Part shown: positions 7,864 through 17,752 of the stretch, in pieces
Layout of the letters: the number at the start of each line of letters is the position of its first letter
Position numbering within the stretch: position 1 is the first letter of the stretch
Origin: Vreelandella lionensis
Lineage (GTDB): Bacteria > Pseudomonadota > Gammaproteobacteria > Pseudomonadales > Halomonadaceae
NCBI RefSeq assembly: GCF_002087295.1
Contig: NZ_MWVI01000095.1
Location: forward strand, 47,247 to 111,246
Reading direction: 5' to 3'
Length of the DNA stretch: 64,000 bases
Translations under genes and position numbers: made by a program
The notes under the pieces: model-generated
The model's input: only the letters and a program-made list of their open reading frames with translations
Databases searched by the model: none
Told to the model about the DNA's origin: nothing

Positions 7864-10386
7864 CTACCCTCCTAACACGCGGGGCAGCACCGCTAGCGCT
7901 GCAATTAATAGTCCAAAGGTGACCACGTTATAGCGCCATAGCAGGGCTACTACGCCCGGCTCGAAGGGAGCATGAGCGCCCACATAGCCATAGCCCACAC
8001 GCAGGCCTTGAAGCACGGCCAAGACGACCGCTAAACCGCCGTGGAACAGGGCGTAGACAAGGCCGACCAGCATCACCGCATCGTGGGAGGTTTGCGTGGG
8101 GGCAAGTTCGGCTTGCCACAGCGCCCAGCCCGTTAGCCCCACTTGCAGTGCACCTAACGCAGCGGCTAAATAGAAGCCTGCGCCTAACCCGGCGTCACGC
8201 TGCTGGCGCAACCCTCGTACCAGCCGCTCCATCACCACACATCCGGCCAGCACCGCCACGCCCGCCGCCAACATAAGCATGAGTGATAGCGGCGGCGTCT
8301 CTGGCATCTGCCATTCGGGTGAAACGGTCCAGAGGTAGAACCAGCCAAACAGGTAAGAGAGATAAAACGATCCGTTGGCGATCAGAAAAACACCCATCGC
8401 CCAAAGGCCGGGGCCGTCCATCGTACGCGAATGGAGCGGTGGAACGCCCGGTTTTACGCCTGCGTCCGGTGCCGCTTTAGGATGCGCGCCGTTCTCCCAC
8501 GACCAGCGCAGCAGAAAGATACCGGCAATAATGACGAATACGCCTGCCAACGCGTACACCTTGGTCAGCAGGCTCAGGCACACCACCGCCAGCGCGGCAG
8601 CGGCAAACAGCGGCCACCAGGAGTTACCGGGCAGGTGAATAATCTCGCGCACCTTGCCCGTAATCGGGTCGGTGCCCCACATTTCACGCCTGCCGTGTGA
8701 GGCCACCGCCAGCGAGTGCTTACCCTCGGCCATGGTATGCGGTAAGTTCGGGTCATCCCACAGCGGGTGGCGGGTTTCCACACTGGGGAGGCTCACAAAG
8801 TTATAGGCGCTGGGCGGCATGGTGTTGGCCCACTCCAGCGTATCGGCATTCCAGGGGTTATGCTTGGCGGGCTTGCCAAACCGAAAGTGCAGCGCGATAT
8901 CCAGCAGCACCATGGCAATCCCTGCCGAGAGCACAAAGCTACTGATCGACGAGAGCAGGTTAAAAATCTCCCAACCTGAGCCCGCTTCATAGGTGTAAAT
9001 CCGCCGGGGCATGCCAAGCAGCCCGGTCCAGTGCATGATTAAGAAGGTGCCATTAAAGCCCAGGAAGGTCAGCCAGAAGCCCCAGCGCCCCAGGTTCTCG
9101 GAGGGCATTCGCCCGGAGAAGAGCGGCAACCAGTAGTAAAGCCCCGCGATCAGCGGGAAGAACATGCCGCCCACCAGCACATAGTGCATGTGCGCCACCA
9201 CAAAGTGGGTGTCGTGCACCTGCCAATTAAACGGCACCAGCGCCAGCATGACGCCGGTTAACCCGCCGCACACAAAGATGATCAAAAAGCCCATCACCCA
9301 CAGCATGGGCAGCTTCATTTTGGGTTTGCCAAGCCAGAGCGTGGCGAGCCAGACAAACACCTGAATCGCCGTGGGCACGGCCACTAACATACTGGCTGCC
9401 GAGAAAAACGCCTGGGCCAGCTGCGGAATGGCAATGGAACATGTGGTGAGCCCACGGCCCAAAGCTGATAAAGCCCATAATGGTGATCGCTGCCACTACC
9501 CAGCCGTACCCCACAATGGGCCGCCCGGCAAATACCGGGATCAGGGTAGAGACAATACCGGCGGCAGGCAGGAAGATGATGTACACCTCTGGGTGGCCAA
9601 ACAGCCAGAACAGGTGCTGCCAGAGCACCGGGTCGCCGCCGCCCACAATTTGGAAAAACGGCATGCCGACTGCTCGCTCAAGCTCCAGCAGCACGCTGCC
9701 GAGTATCAGCGGCGGGAAGCCCACCACGATCATTAGCGCCATGGCGAGGATATACCACGCAAACAGCGGCATCTTATGCACGCCATGCCCTGGGTGCGGG
9801 TGCGTAAGATAGACACCACCAGCTCCACCCCCGCCGAGAGCGCTGATATCTCCACAAAGGTGATGCCCAGCAGCCAAAAATCGGAGCCCAAATCGGGGGC
9901 AAACTCTTTACTGCTCAGCGGCGTGTACATAAACCAGCCGCTTGAAGGCGCCATCTCAATAATTAGGCTGGAGGTGAGGATGATCCCGCCAAACAGGTAG
10001 CAGAAATAGCCCAATGAGGTTAGCCGCGGGCACACCAAGTCACGGGCACCAATCATTTTAGGGATCAGGTAAATCGCCAGCCCCTCCAGCATGGGAATGG
10101 CGAACAGAAACATCATCACCGTGCCGTGCATGGTGGTGACTTGGTTCTAGATCTCCGGCGACATAAAGTCCTGGTCGGGCATCGCTAGCTGGGTACGCAC
10201 CAGCATGGCAAGAATGCCGCCAATCAGGAAAAACACCATCCCAGTGATCATAAAACGCAGACCTAGCGTCGTATGGTTCACGATGGTGAGGGCCTTTAGC
10301 CCTTTCGGGTTGCCCCAAATGTCATGTAGGTCTTCGTGTAGTTGCTGCGGGTCCTGCTCTACCGCCTCTTGATTCACGCTCTTCAT
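7864..10386 (-). pseudogene. Cytochrome c oxidase subunit I-III fusion (caa3/aa3 type), disrupted
   Basis: Reconstructed length is about 841 aa. The subunit I part includes GHPEVYIIFLPAAG (the Tyr belongs to the His-Tyr cross-link) and the haem-ligand region THFVVAHMHYVLVGG. After about residue 600 a subunit III-like domain follows (GLWAMGVFLIANGSFY onwards), so I and III are fused. The start ATG at 10386 overlaps the coxB stop as ATGA. Three lesions break it: an in-frame TAG at 10147-10149 where SPEIYNQ is expected, a one-base deletion near 9781 (GMA to LHKMPLF) and another near 9440 (HHMF to IPQLAQ). Intact, it would be the proton-pumping core of a terminal oxidase in the inner membrane. 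Sequencing error is the simplest cause. Confidence 0.85.
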
Positions 10387-11414
10387 GGGGTCAAGGTCTC
10401 CAGCCAAGCACCCAGGGCATCCAAGGTGTCCGTATCAATATCGTCGTGGGCAGGCATTTTATTGCCCGGCTTCAGCGTTTGGTGCTGCTGCAGCCACTGG
10501 CTCACCGCGCCCTCTTCCAGGGCCATCACACCGGCACCCAGCATCCTGCGGCTACCGACATCCGAGAGGTTCGGCCCTACATCGCCCTGGCTGACGCCAG
10601 CCACTTGATGGCAGCTCGCGCAGTGGGTCGTAAAGGCCTCTCTTGCGCTATCGTGGGCTGAATCTTGGGTCGCTAACTCGTTTAGTTCTGCGTCTTGGCG
10701 AGCTGCCAGCCATGCATCGAATGCTTCACGCGGCACGGCTTCGACATACAAATGCATATGGGCATGGCCCACCCCGCACAGCTCGGCACACTGGGCACCA
10801 AACACGGCGGGCTCATCAGCTTCCAAGCGGATTTTATTCACCCTTCCTGGCAGCATGTCGATTTTGCCGCCTAGGCGCGGCACCCAAAACGCGTGAATGA
10901 CATCTGCGCCGCTCACATGGAAATCCACCGGCTCCCCTGCGGGCATGACGAGCTGGTTAGCGGTGACGACTTCGCCGCCTTCGGCGCCTGGGTAGCGCAC
11001 CTCCCACCACCATTGGTGGCCGATCACTTCAATCACTTCAGGCGGCTCGCCTAGCGGGAGCGGCAGCATGCGCTGCCCGGCAGGCACCCCAAACATCAGC
11101 AGTGCAGTCACACTGGTGATCGGCAACACAAGGCCTCCACCAATAATCCAGCGGCGGGCAATGCGTCGCTCTTGGGCAGGCGTGCGCTCTACGTTGCGCG
11201 GTTTGAAGGCGTACAGCCAAACCACGGTGACACCGACCAGCACGATGGTGGCAAAGCCCAGCATTACCCACCAAATTAACCGAACGTCTCGCGCGGCGGG
11301 CCCCGCAAGGGCTAAGATAGATCTGTCGCCAGTACAGCCCGCGACACTGAGTAGCAGGCTAAGCCCTAGCCAGCAGGCGGCTTGACGGGCTCGTCGCGAT
11401 GCTAAACACGACAT
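10383..11414 (-). CDS. coxB: Cytochrome c oxidase subunit II with fused cytochrome c domain
   Basis: 343 aa. A lipoprotein-type signal (lipobox VAGC near residue 27 from the ATG at 11414) and one further membrane segment precede the cupredoxin domain. The CuA ligands are visible in AQCAELCGVGHAHM, and GHQWWWEV is the electron-entry Trp region. The C-terminal 90 residues form a class I cytochrome c domain (CASCH, later Met in KMP), as in caa3 oxidases. It takes electrons from cytochrome c and passes them to the haem-copper centre of subunit I. It is the first gene of the minus-strand oxidase operon. An upstream in-frame start at 11447 is less likely because the signal peptide begins at 11414. 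Confidence 0.9.
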   Translation of the reverse strand: MSCLASRRARQAACWLGLSLLLSVAGCTGDRSILALAGPAARDVRLIWWVMLGFATIVLVGVTVVWLYAFKPRNVERTPAQERRIARRWIIGGGLVLPITSVTALLMFGVPAGQRMLPLPLGEPPEVIEVIGHQWWWEVRYPGAEGGEVVTANQLVMPAGEPVDFHVSGADVIHAFWVPRLGGKIDMLPGRVNKIRLEADEPAVFGAQCAELCGVGHAHMHLYVEAVPREAFDAWLAARQDAELNELATQDSAHDSAREAFTTHCASCHQVAGVSQGDVGPNLSDVGSRRMLGAGVMALEEGAVSQWLQQHQTLKPGNKMPAHDDIDTDTLDALGAWLETLTP

Positions 11415-11515
11415 GATGGCGGACGTAGCGCTATTGCGTTCCCTCATTAGCGTTTTCCCTGAAGTGCAGTTGATCTATCCGACTGTTTCGCTTTGTCTAA
11501 CCACAGGAAGTGACG

Positions 11516-11974
11516 ATGACACCTACTCCCCAACGCTCGATCAAAAGCCGCGCATCGCTGGCGGGGCATCCGCTTCACCCGGTGATGATTCACTTCCCGG
11601 TGGCGGCCCTGATGGCACTGGTCGCTTGCGATATTGCCTACTGGTATACCCAGGATGCATTCTGGCTGCGCGGCGGGCTTTGGCTGGCGGGTGTTGGCGC
11701 GTTTGGCGGTTGGATTGCTTCGGTGGCAGGCATCATTGACTTGGTGTCGGTAGCGCGCATCCGCCGTTTGATTACCGGCTGGAGTCACGCGATTGTGGCC
11801 GTAGTCATGCTCTCTCTGGCGTCGCTGAATTGGCTGCTGCGTTTCACTGAGCCCAGTGCGGTGCTGCCGTGGGGGTTGGCCATCTCGCTGGTAACGGCCG
11901 GTTTGATTGCGCTGGCCGGGTGGCTCGGTGGCCAACTGGTGTACGAGCACGCGGTGGGCGTTGAAGTAGAATAG
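11516..11974 (+). CDS. DUF2231 membrane protein
   Basis: 152 aa with four hydrophobic segments. The family signature GHPLHPVMIHFPVA is at residues 16-29. DUF2231 proteins are small inner-membrane proteins of unknown function, often found beside oxidases and cytochromes. AGGAAG (11503-11508) precedes the ATG at 11516. It is divergent from coxB, with which it shares the 100-nt promoter region. A role connected with the oxidase is possible but unproven. Confidence 0.8.
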   Translation: MTPTPQRSIKSRASLAGHPLHPVMIHFPVAALMALVACDIAYWYTQDAFWLRGGLWLAGVGAFGGWIASVAGIIDLVSVARIRRLITGWSHAIVAVVMLSLASLNWLLRFTEPSAVLPWGLAISLVTAGLIALAGWLGGQLVYEHAVGVEVE

Positions 11975-12023
11975 TAACCCGAGCGGCTCAATGGCAGCCC
12001 GTAATTGGACATTGGCCATTGAG

Positions 12024-12449
12024 CTAGCTCCACTCCAGCGGTTTAGAGAGCACAAACCCTAGCACCCCAAAGATGCCTACCAGCGCCAACAGCAGCGCAC
12101 ACAAGCTGGCCGTCTTCACCCCTTTAAAAATCCCCTTCTCAAGGCGCAGGATGAGCCAGCCAAAGCAGCCGTGAGCGGCAACCATCAGCACCACTGCCCC
12201 CAGTTTCAGTATCAACCAGCCGCCTAACAGGCCATGCAGGAGAAATAGCAGTGTGCCAGAGGCAATCGCAGCGAGTGCCGCAGGTGTGGCAATGGAATTA
12301 TAAAAAAACCGCGGCATGGGCGGTGTGCCCTGGGCGAAGCCAGCGTCTTTACGTAGCTGCAGCGCTTGCAATAAAAGCGCAGGCAAATAGAGAAGTGCGC
12401 CGCACCAAATGACCAGCGCGGCGATGTGCAGCAGTTTTAGCCATGGCAT
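12024..12449 (-). CDS. CopD-family membrane protein
   Basis: 141 aa with four predicted membrane helices. The start MPWLKLLHIAALVIWCGALLYLPAL and a later FFYNSIATPAALAAIASGTLL resemble CopD/YhhN-like proteins, which have a His in helix 1. Some members bind copper or haem. It is convergent with the DUF2231 gene and lies near the oxidase cluster, so a redox or metal role is plausible. The exact function is unknown. Confidence 0.7.
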   Translation of the reverse strand: MPWLKLLHIAALVIWCGALLYLPALLLQALQLRKDAGFAQGTPPMPRFFYNSIATPAALAAIASGTLLFLLHGLLGGWLILKLGAVVLMVAAHGCFGWLILRLEKGIFKGVKTASLCALLLALVGIFGVLGFVLSKPLEWS

Positions 12450-12541
12450 CGAGGCTTCCTTGCGTGACGAGGGCAGAGTCTATTGTGACCCTCATAACCT
12501 TAGTCAACCGATGCCACTCTGGCTAGGCGAAACGCCAAGTT

Positions 12542-13403
12542 TTACTCCACCGAAATTTCATAACCTGTGAATTTACGTAGATTTATCACACCCGTGTCGA
12601 ACATGAGGTACTGCCCTTTCACGCCCTGAAGGATGCCTTCAACCAGCGGCTGCTTATCAAAATTATGAGAGACTACTTTGCGGGGAAACACAGCCACGGG
12701 ATAGTCGAACTGCAAAGGAGCCTCATCCAACGTGCGAATGGCGTCTTCGCCGTGAACACTGCGTAGCTGGCCTAAACCATCTGCCAATGTGTTCAACAAC
12801 CGGTCACGCTCAGCGCGCAGATCGAGTGGTTCTACCTCACCTTTTAACATGGCACGCCAGTTAGTGCGGTCGGCCACCTGCTCTTTGAAGAGCATCTCGA
12901 CGAACCCGGACTGCTGGCGAGTGTTCACTTCGAGAATCGGTAACGCCTGAATAGCGCCTTGATCCAACCAACGGGTGGGCATTTGTGTTTTGCGAGTATG
13001 CTACCTTCAAGCCGGAAGAGTTAGCCAGATAGACGATGTGGGGCTGAAAGCAGTGCGCCTCACCCCACTCCGGCTCGCGGCAGGTGCCCTGATGGTAGTG
13101 GCAGGTTTCCGGTTTCATGATGCAGGTATCGCACTGCGCCAAGCGCTTAAAGCAAGGGGAGCAGTAGCCTTGTGCAAAGCTTTTTTTAGTTGCCCGACCG
13201 CAGTGGGTACAGGCAATAGCACCGCTCCATGCAAGGCGCATGGGGGAGCCAATACGCTCATTCAACGCCACCCGATGCTCACCAGCGCGCAGATGGTAAA
13301 CCACTTGCTCGTCTTGACGGCTAGGCAGCGCCGCCGCCATTTTTTGCAGACACCCTTTAACGGGAGAGCCCTCGGGAATTAACAAATCAGTCACGCGTGG
13401 CAT
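12542..13403 (-). pseudogene. DUF2797 zinc-ribbon protein (frameshifted)
   Basis: About 286 aa when joined. Cys pairs in CTHCGR, CSPC, CDTCIM and the HYHQGTCREPEWGE stretch suggest zinc binding, and PHIVYLANSSGLKVG is a family signature. The first part ends in LKVAYSQ because one G is missing near 13001; the continuation (ILAKTQMPTRW...) starts in the neighbouring frame. The function of DUF2797 is unknown. The start at ATG 13403 (MPRVTDLL) overlaps the end of the yeaC-like gene by 17 nt, so the two are probably translated together. One missing base in an otherwise conserved gene suggests a sequence error. Confidence 0.75.
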
Positions 13404-13662
13404 CCCGGCCAAGGCCCGCCATTTCTGGGCTAACGCCTGCGCCGGTAGCACCCGCCCCACAGGTACGCCGCTCCAAATAACCTACGCGATTCTCTTCCGG
13501 TACATTGTTTTCAACTTCATAACGCATGACAGCTTCCAAACACAGCTCGGTTTGCTCCGGCGTTAAGCGGCGGCCGTCAGGCCATTTGCGTAGCGACACC
13601 CCTTGCTTAAGGCTTTCATAAATCGCAGGCGTCATCTGGTTGATCATTTTATCGAAGGTCAT
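13387..13662 (-). CDS. yeaC: YeaC/DUF1315 family protein
   Basis: 91 aa. The block MTPAIYESLKQGV followed by LRKWPDGRRLTPEQTELCLEA is the DUF1315 (E. coli YeaC) signature. Function unknown. The ATG at 13662 matches the family start; an in-frame GTG at 13680 is the alternative. The C-terminal 30 residues (after GYLERR) are not family-typical and overlap the DUF2797 gene. Confidence 0.8.
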   Translation of the reverse strand: MTFDKMINQMTPAIYESLKQGVSLRKWPDGRRLTPEQTELCLEAVMRYEVENNVPEENRVGYLERRTCGAGATGAGVSPEMAGLGRDATRD

Positions 13663-13712
13663 ATCGCTCACGGTTAGCACCTCAAGTATTTGCTGCTTTC
13701 AAATTGGCGGCG

Positions 13713-14561
13713 TTAGGCTTTGCTACGTTTGGAGGAATAATACCAGCCCGTGGCGAGCCCCACGAGCAGCCCGCCCAAGTGAGCTTCATTGGCCACGTTG
13801 CCAAAGCCGACGGTACCGGCAATATCGGTCATGGTGAACACCATCCAGCCGAGCATAAACACCACCAACATTTGCGGCACAAAGAAACCGCTTTGCGGGG
13901 CGCGGCGAGACATCAGCCACACATGGGCCAGCAGTGCATACACCACGCCGGACATACCACCGAACAGTACCGTTCCGGTCACGTATTGGGCGACGTTAGC
14001 CCCAATGCCCGCCACTAAAAGCAGGAGGAGCATCTTTTACTGCCTTGGCGCAGCTCAATTTGCCGCCCGAAGTACCACACACACATCAGGTTGAAAATCA
14101 GGTGCATCCAGCCAAAGTGCAGAAATGCGGGAGATAGCAAACGCCAGCTGCCCACCAATCACGGTGTCTGCTAGCGACCCATACACCAACTGGCCGCCGG
14201 AGATACCCACCGGCACAATGGTGAGCGCCACAATCAGTAGGTCGCCAAAAATGCCGCTTAGGGCAAATACCAGCAGGCTCGCTCCTATCATCAACGCCGT
14301 GACTGGCACCTGGCGCAGAATAGCGATAATACTGTGGGCGCTGCGGGAACGTGGTGGGTGAGCATTATCCACGATCAGCGGTTCGCCACGCTCCCAACGG
14401 CCTACCAGGGCGCGCAGTTCGTCGTGCTGGCGGGGGTCGGCCACCCAGAGCAGTTGGCCGTCCGCTTCGTCGGTGATCCGATGGCCAATACGGTAGTGCC
14501 ACAACGCTTTGCGCAGTGTCTGTGTGTCTGCGCCCGTGGGTAAGAGCATGACTGGATGCAT
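13713..14561 (-). pseudogene. GlpG-like rhomboid intramembrane serine protease (frameshifted twice)
   Basis: About 283 aa when joined. A cytoplasmic N-terminal domain like that of GlpG (residues 1-70) is followed by the rhomboid core. The loop-1 WMHL/FN region is readable only in the intermediate frame (14050-14145). The catalytic Ser is in FGGMSGVVYALL and the catalytic His in ANEAHLGGLLVG. Two lesions interrupt it: two bases lost near 14148 (GQL to WRLLSPAFLHF) and one A lost from a run near 14035 (GSK to MLLLLL). The protein would cut membrane proteins within the bilayer. Both breaks are typical of sequencing slips. Confidence 0.8.
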
Positions 14562-14622
14562 GGCATCTCCCTTATAACCAAGTAGTTGTCGCGCTTAAGC
14601 GCCGTTTTACCAACGGATAAAC

Positions 14623-14652
14623 AAAAAAAATCCGGCGGAGGGGGCCGCCGGA
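14623..14652 (-). terminator. Strong intrinsic terminator downstream of the ApaH-like gene
   Basis: On the minus strand, an 8-bp GC-rich stem (arms 14645-14652 and 14631-14638) with a 6-nt loop is followed by eight T (14630-14623). It can end transcripts of the ApaH-like gene. Immediately 5' of the stem on the RNA strand lies the 12-base box GATCCCTTGCTT (14667-14656), also found beside the hairpin at 18.9 kb. Weak sigma-E-like elements lie at 14707-14712 and 14686-14690, so a short separate RNA is possible. Confidence 0.75.
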
Positions 14653-14762
14653 TAAAAGCAAGGGATCATTCAAGGGAACACTTACTCTGATAACCGGCAG
14701 CTAGGTTAGTTCAGCAGTTTTGCAAAAATTATGTAACCATGTGTAAATCATCCACAGCACGC

Positions 14763-15749
14763 TTAATCAAAATCTATTTCCCAGGGTTTGGGCAGCGCAC
14801 GCTCCTCTTTAGGTACTTGAATCCATACGAAATGATCAGCGTTCAACTGGGTTTCACCGCTCCAACGATAGGCAACCAAACGGCCAAACTTTACGGCGCT
14901 ATAATCCAGGCAAGCGATATTTGCGGCAGGCAGAGCGGGAATTCCTTCGCACCAGTAGTGGCCAATAAATAGCGGCGGCTGCTCTGGGCCGTAATAACTT
15001 AGCCGCTCTCGCTCACTGTCGGTGAGTGGTCGCGCTTCCAAATCGCCGGGCAGGTTATCTGGCTGAAATACCACATCTCCCCACTGCTGCGGGTTAGCTG
15101 CCCAAAAGTGGGCGCGAAAGCTTTGTCGGGTAAAACCGTCCCCCGAGTGAATCGCGACACCTTTTGGTAACCGGATATGGGGGCCACGGGTAAGACGATC
15201 AAGGATTCGATACGCCTGGGAGCCTGGGTCGTTGGACTCTACCAGAAACTGATCATCCATTCTGGCAGTCGGTAAGCGCTGCTTGAGCTCGCTGATCAGC
15301 GCATCATCCCAACACGCGTGTACCACGCGAATACCGTCTAGCTCTAGAAACAGCGGAATGGTTTTGAACCAGGCCAGCGTGTCTTCCCACTCGTTGGTAT
15401 GGTGGCGATACTGATCAAGAGTGTCTTGAATAATGCGGTTGTGGCGCGGGGTATGTTCGCGCAGCCAGCGCTTGTGGCTGCCAGAGGGCGCGGGATGGGT
15501 ATAGGCCAACGCGTTATACTCGTGATTGCCCATCACAATATGCGCTTCGCCCGCCTCTACCATGCGCCGTGCAATGGTCACTGCCAAGCGAATACGCGGC
15601 CCGCGATCAATCAGGTCGCCTAAAAAAATCACTTTGCGCCGCGGGTGGCGATAAACACCGCCGCGCTGGTGGTAGCCAAGCTTTTCCAGCAGTGCCGCTA
15701 GCGTGGCACCGCAGCCGTGGATATCACCAATTAAGTCGTAACCCTCCAT
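14763..15749 (-). CDS. ApaH/PrpE-like metallophosphatase
   Basis: 328 aa. The calcineurin-like metallophosphoesterase blocks are in order: GDIHG (residues 8-12), GDLIDRG and GNHE. The fold and order resemble bis(5'-nucleosyl)-tetraphosphatase and PrpE, but the protein is longer than E. coli ApaH and has an extra C-terminal half containing a His-rich metal site (IGHYWCEG). Likely substrates are diadenosine polyphosphates or phosphoproteins, which sequence alone cannot separate. Its start lies 1 nt from the nadK stop on the same strand, so the two genes form an operon. Confidence 0.8.
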   Translation of the reverse strand: MEGYDLIGDIHGCGATLAALLEKLGYHQRGGVYRHPRRKVIFLGDLIDRGPRIRLAVTIARRMVEAGEAHIVMGNHEYNALAYTHPAPSGSHKRWLREHTPRHNRIIQDTLDQYRHHTNEWEDTLAWFKTIPLFLELDGIRVVHACWDDALISELKQRLPTARMDDQFLVESNDPGSQAYRILDRLTRGPHIRLPKGVAIHSGDGFTRQSFRAHFWAANPQQWGDVVFQPDNLPGDLEARPLTDSERERLSYYGPEQPPLFIGHYWCEGIPALPAANIACLDYSAVKFGRLVAYRWSGETQLNADHFVWIQVPKEERALPKPWEIDFD

Positions 15750-15750
15750 A

Positions 15751-16683
15751 TTAATCCCCTAGCCGGTGGCTCCAGCCGAGTTTACTGCGCAGCACGTCAT
15801 AGAAGTTGTGCCCAATGGGATGCACTAATTGAACGCGCTCCGGCTTACGGGTGATAACCAAGACATCGTCAGGCTTGGCCACCGCGCGGGTTTGCCCGTC
15901 GCAGCTAATATGGGGGTAGGTCTGATTGGTTTCGCCAATATGAATGCGTATTTCGCTGGCCGCATCAATCACAATGGGCCGACTGGAGAGCGTGTGCGGG
16001 AACATCGGCACCAGCGTCACCACATCCAACTTCGGGTGCATAATCGGCCCACCACCGGAAAGCGCATAGGCGGTAGAGCCGGTTGGAGTGGCGACAATCA
16101 ACCCATCGCTGCGCTGGCTGTAGACAAACTGCCCATCGATAAACAGTTCAAACTCAATCATGCGGACCGCTTTACCGGGGTGCACCACAACTTCGTTAAG
16201 CGCGTCGCCATTTCCTACGGCGACCCCATTGCGGTAGAGCACGGCATCCAGCAAGAAGCGCTCTTCACCCCCAAACTCCCCCGCCAGCACTTCGCCTACC
16301 CGGGTCTCTACCTCATCGGGAGAAATATCCGTGAGGAAGCCAAGCCGCCCACGGTTAACGCCTAAAATGAGCGTACCACTGCGGCACAGGGTGCGTGCAG
16401 CGCCTAACAAGCTGCCATCGCCGCCCACCACAATCACTAAATCGCACAGTTCACCCAACATGCGGCGGCTAGCTTCAGGTAAGCCGTGTTGGGGCAGCGC
16501 CGTGGCGGTGCGGGCTTCGATGAGTACCTTATAGTCATGTTCCGTTAAGTAACGGACCAAGCGTTGAAGGGAGTCGACAACTTTGTCGCTGCCTAAGCGG
16601 CCAATCAAGCCAATCGTCTTGAACGGCTTCACTGGATGACTAAGGCTACCGGGGTTGGAACCTGACGATGTGGTATTAGACAT
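15751..16683 (-). CDS. nadK: NAD(+) kinase
   Basis: 310 aa; phosphorylates NAD to NADP. The catalytic GGDG motif is in VVVGGDGSLLGAART. Other family motifs are NRGRLGFLTD, the TPTGSTAY segment and SQRSDG. Length is typical, with a short N-terminal extension before TIGLIGR. The gene is intact, unlike many neighbours. It is followed directly by the ApaH-like phosphatase; both act on nucleotide pools. Confidence 0.95.
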   Translation of the reverse strand: MSNTTSSGSNPGSLSHPVKPFKTIGLIGRLGSDKVVDSLQRLVRYLTEHDYKVLIEARTATALPQHGLPEASRRMLGELCDLVIVVGGDGSLLGAARTLCRSGTLILGVNRGRLGFLTDISPDEVETRVGEVLAGEFGGEERFLLDAVLYRNGVAVGNGDALNEVVVHPGKAVRMIEFELFIDGQFVYSQRSDGLIVATPTGSTAYALSGGGPIMHPKLDVVTLVPMFPHTLSSRPIVIDAASEIRIHIGETNQTYPHISCDGQTRAVAKPDDVLVITRKPERVQLVHPIGHNFYDVLRSKLGWSHRLGD

Positions 16684-16790
16684 GGGCGACTCTCGCTAGC
16701 ATCAGCCCACATTATGGAGAGGAAGGCAGTATCGAGCAAATCACCCGGTGCGCCAGAGGTACGCCTTGCGCACCGGGAAAAATCAGCGGT

Positions 16791-17666
16791 TTAGCTTAGG
16801 CAGCCGCCACCTTGCGGCGCTGCAGCCACCAGTGGGTTTAGCCACAGCGAAGCGCCCATGATCGCCGCCCCCAAAAGCAGCTTGCCCACATCAGCATCGC
16901 GGTTCCAAATCACCAGGTTAACGACCAAACCAGCCGGCACCAGCGCATTGTTCATAATCGCCAGGGTGCCCGCATCTACCTTGGTTGCACCTTGGTTCCA
17001 GGCAAAATAGCCAACGCCCGATGCCACCAGCCCCAACCACGCCAATACGCCCCACTGCAGAGTGGTGGATGGCAGCGCGGCGCTATTACCAAACAGCAAG
17101 AAGGCAGGCAGCGCTACCAGCATAGCCCCGATAAAGAACCAGCCAAACACGTTATGCCAAGCAAGAGTGGGCGGTAGGTCTGCCGCTAGGCGGCGGTAAC
17201 CGACTTGGCCGATGGCGAAACATAGGTTAGCGCCCTGCACGACCAAAAAGCCGAGCCAGAAGCCGCTGTCGATGCCGTCGTAACGAATCACCCCGGCGCC
17301 TAGTACTGCCAAAATAGCTGTTACCAAATAGATCGGCGTAAAGCGTTTGAACATCAGGTCATCCAACAACGCGATATACACCGGCGTAAAGATGGTAAAC
17401 AGCAGCACCTCAGGCACGGAGAGTAGCAAGAAGGAGTGATAAAAGAAGGTGTACATGATGCCTAACTGAATCGCGCCCAGCGCCATCAATGCCAAGCGCT
17501 GCTTACCGCGCAGCAGGCTTGGGCGCAGAAAAGGTAGGAACACCAGCATTGCTAGGGTCACGCGGACCAGCACGGCAAAGTAGCTATCAACCTGACCCGC
17601 CAAATACACACCAATTAAAGAGAACGAAAACGCCCAGAGCGCCGTTACGCCAACCAAATAGCCCAT
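16791..17666 (-). CDS. EamA-family drug/metabolite transporter
   Basis: 291 aa with about ten hydrophobic helices in two repeated EamA halves. It starts MGYLVGVTALWAFSFSLIGV and ends with the second half around LGLVASGVGYFAWNQGATKVDAG, which is typical of DMT carriers. Probable inner-membrane exporter of small metabolites, substrate unknown. It stands alone between nadK (107 nt) and a YqaE-like gene (86 nt). Confidence 0.85.
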   Translation of the reverse strand: MGYLVGVTALWAFSFSLIGVYLAGQVDSYFAVLVRVTLAMLVFLPFLRPSLLRGKQRLALMALGAIQLGIMYTFFYHSFLLLSVPEVLLFTIFTPVYIALLDDLMFKRFTPIYLVTAILAVLGAGVIRYDGIDSGFWLGFLVVQGANLCFAIGQVGYRRLAADLPPTLAWHNVFGWFFIGAMLVALPAFLLFGNSAALPSTTLQWGVLAWLGLVASGVGYFAWNQGATKVDAGTLAIMNNALVPAGLVVNLVIWNRDADVGKLLLGAAIMGASLWLNPLVAAAPQGGGCLS

Positions 17667-17752
17667 CAGTAAACCTCAAACAAGAAGAAAGTTGACGGGG
17701 ATTATACGCCTTTAGAATCCCCTGCCAATGGGCCAAAAGCGTAAGGCGGTTT

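Noticed and set aside
9371..9736. Long + strand reading frames opposite the oxidase genes
   Set aside because: They are antisense shadows of the conserved coxI-III gene and encode low-complexity, composition-driven peptides without motifs.
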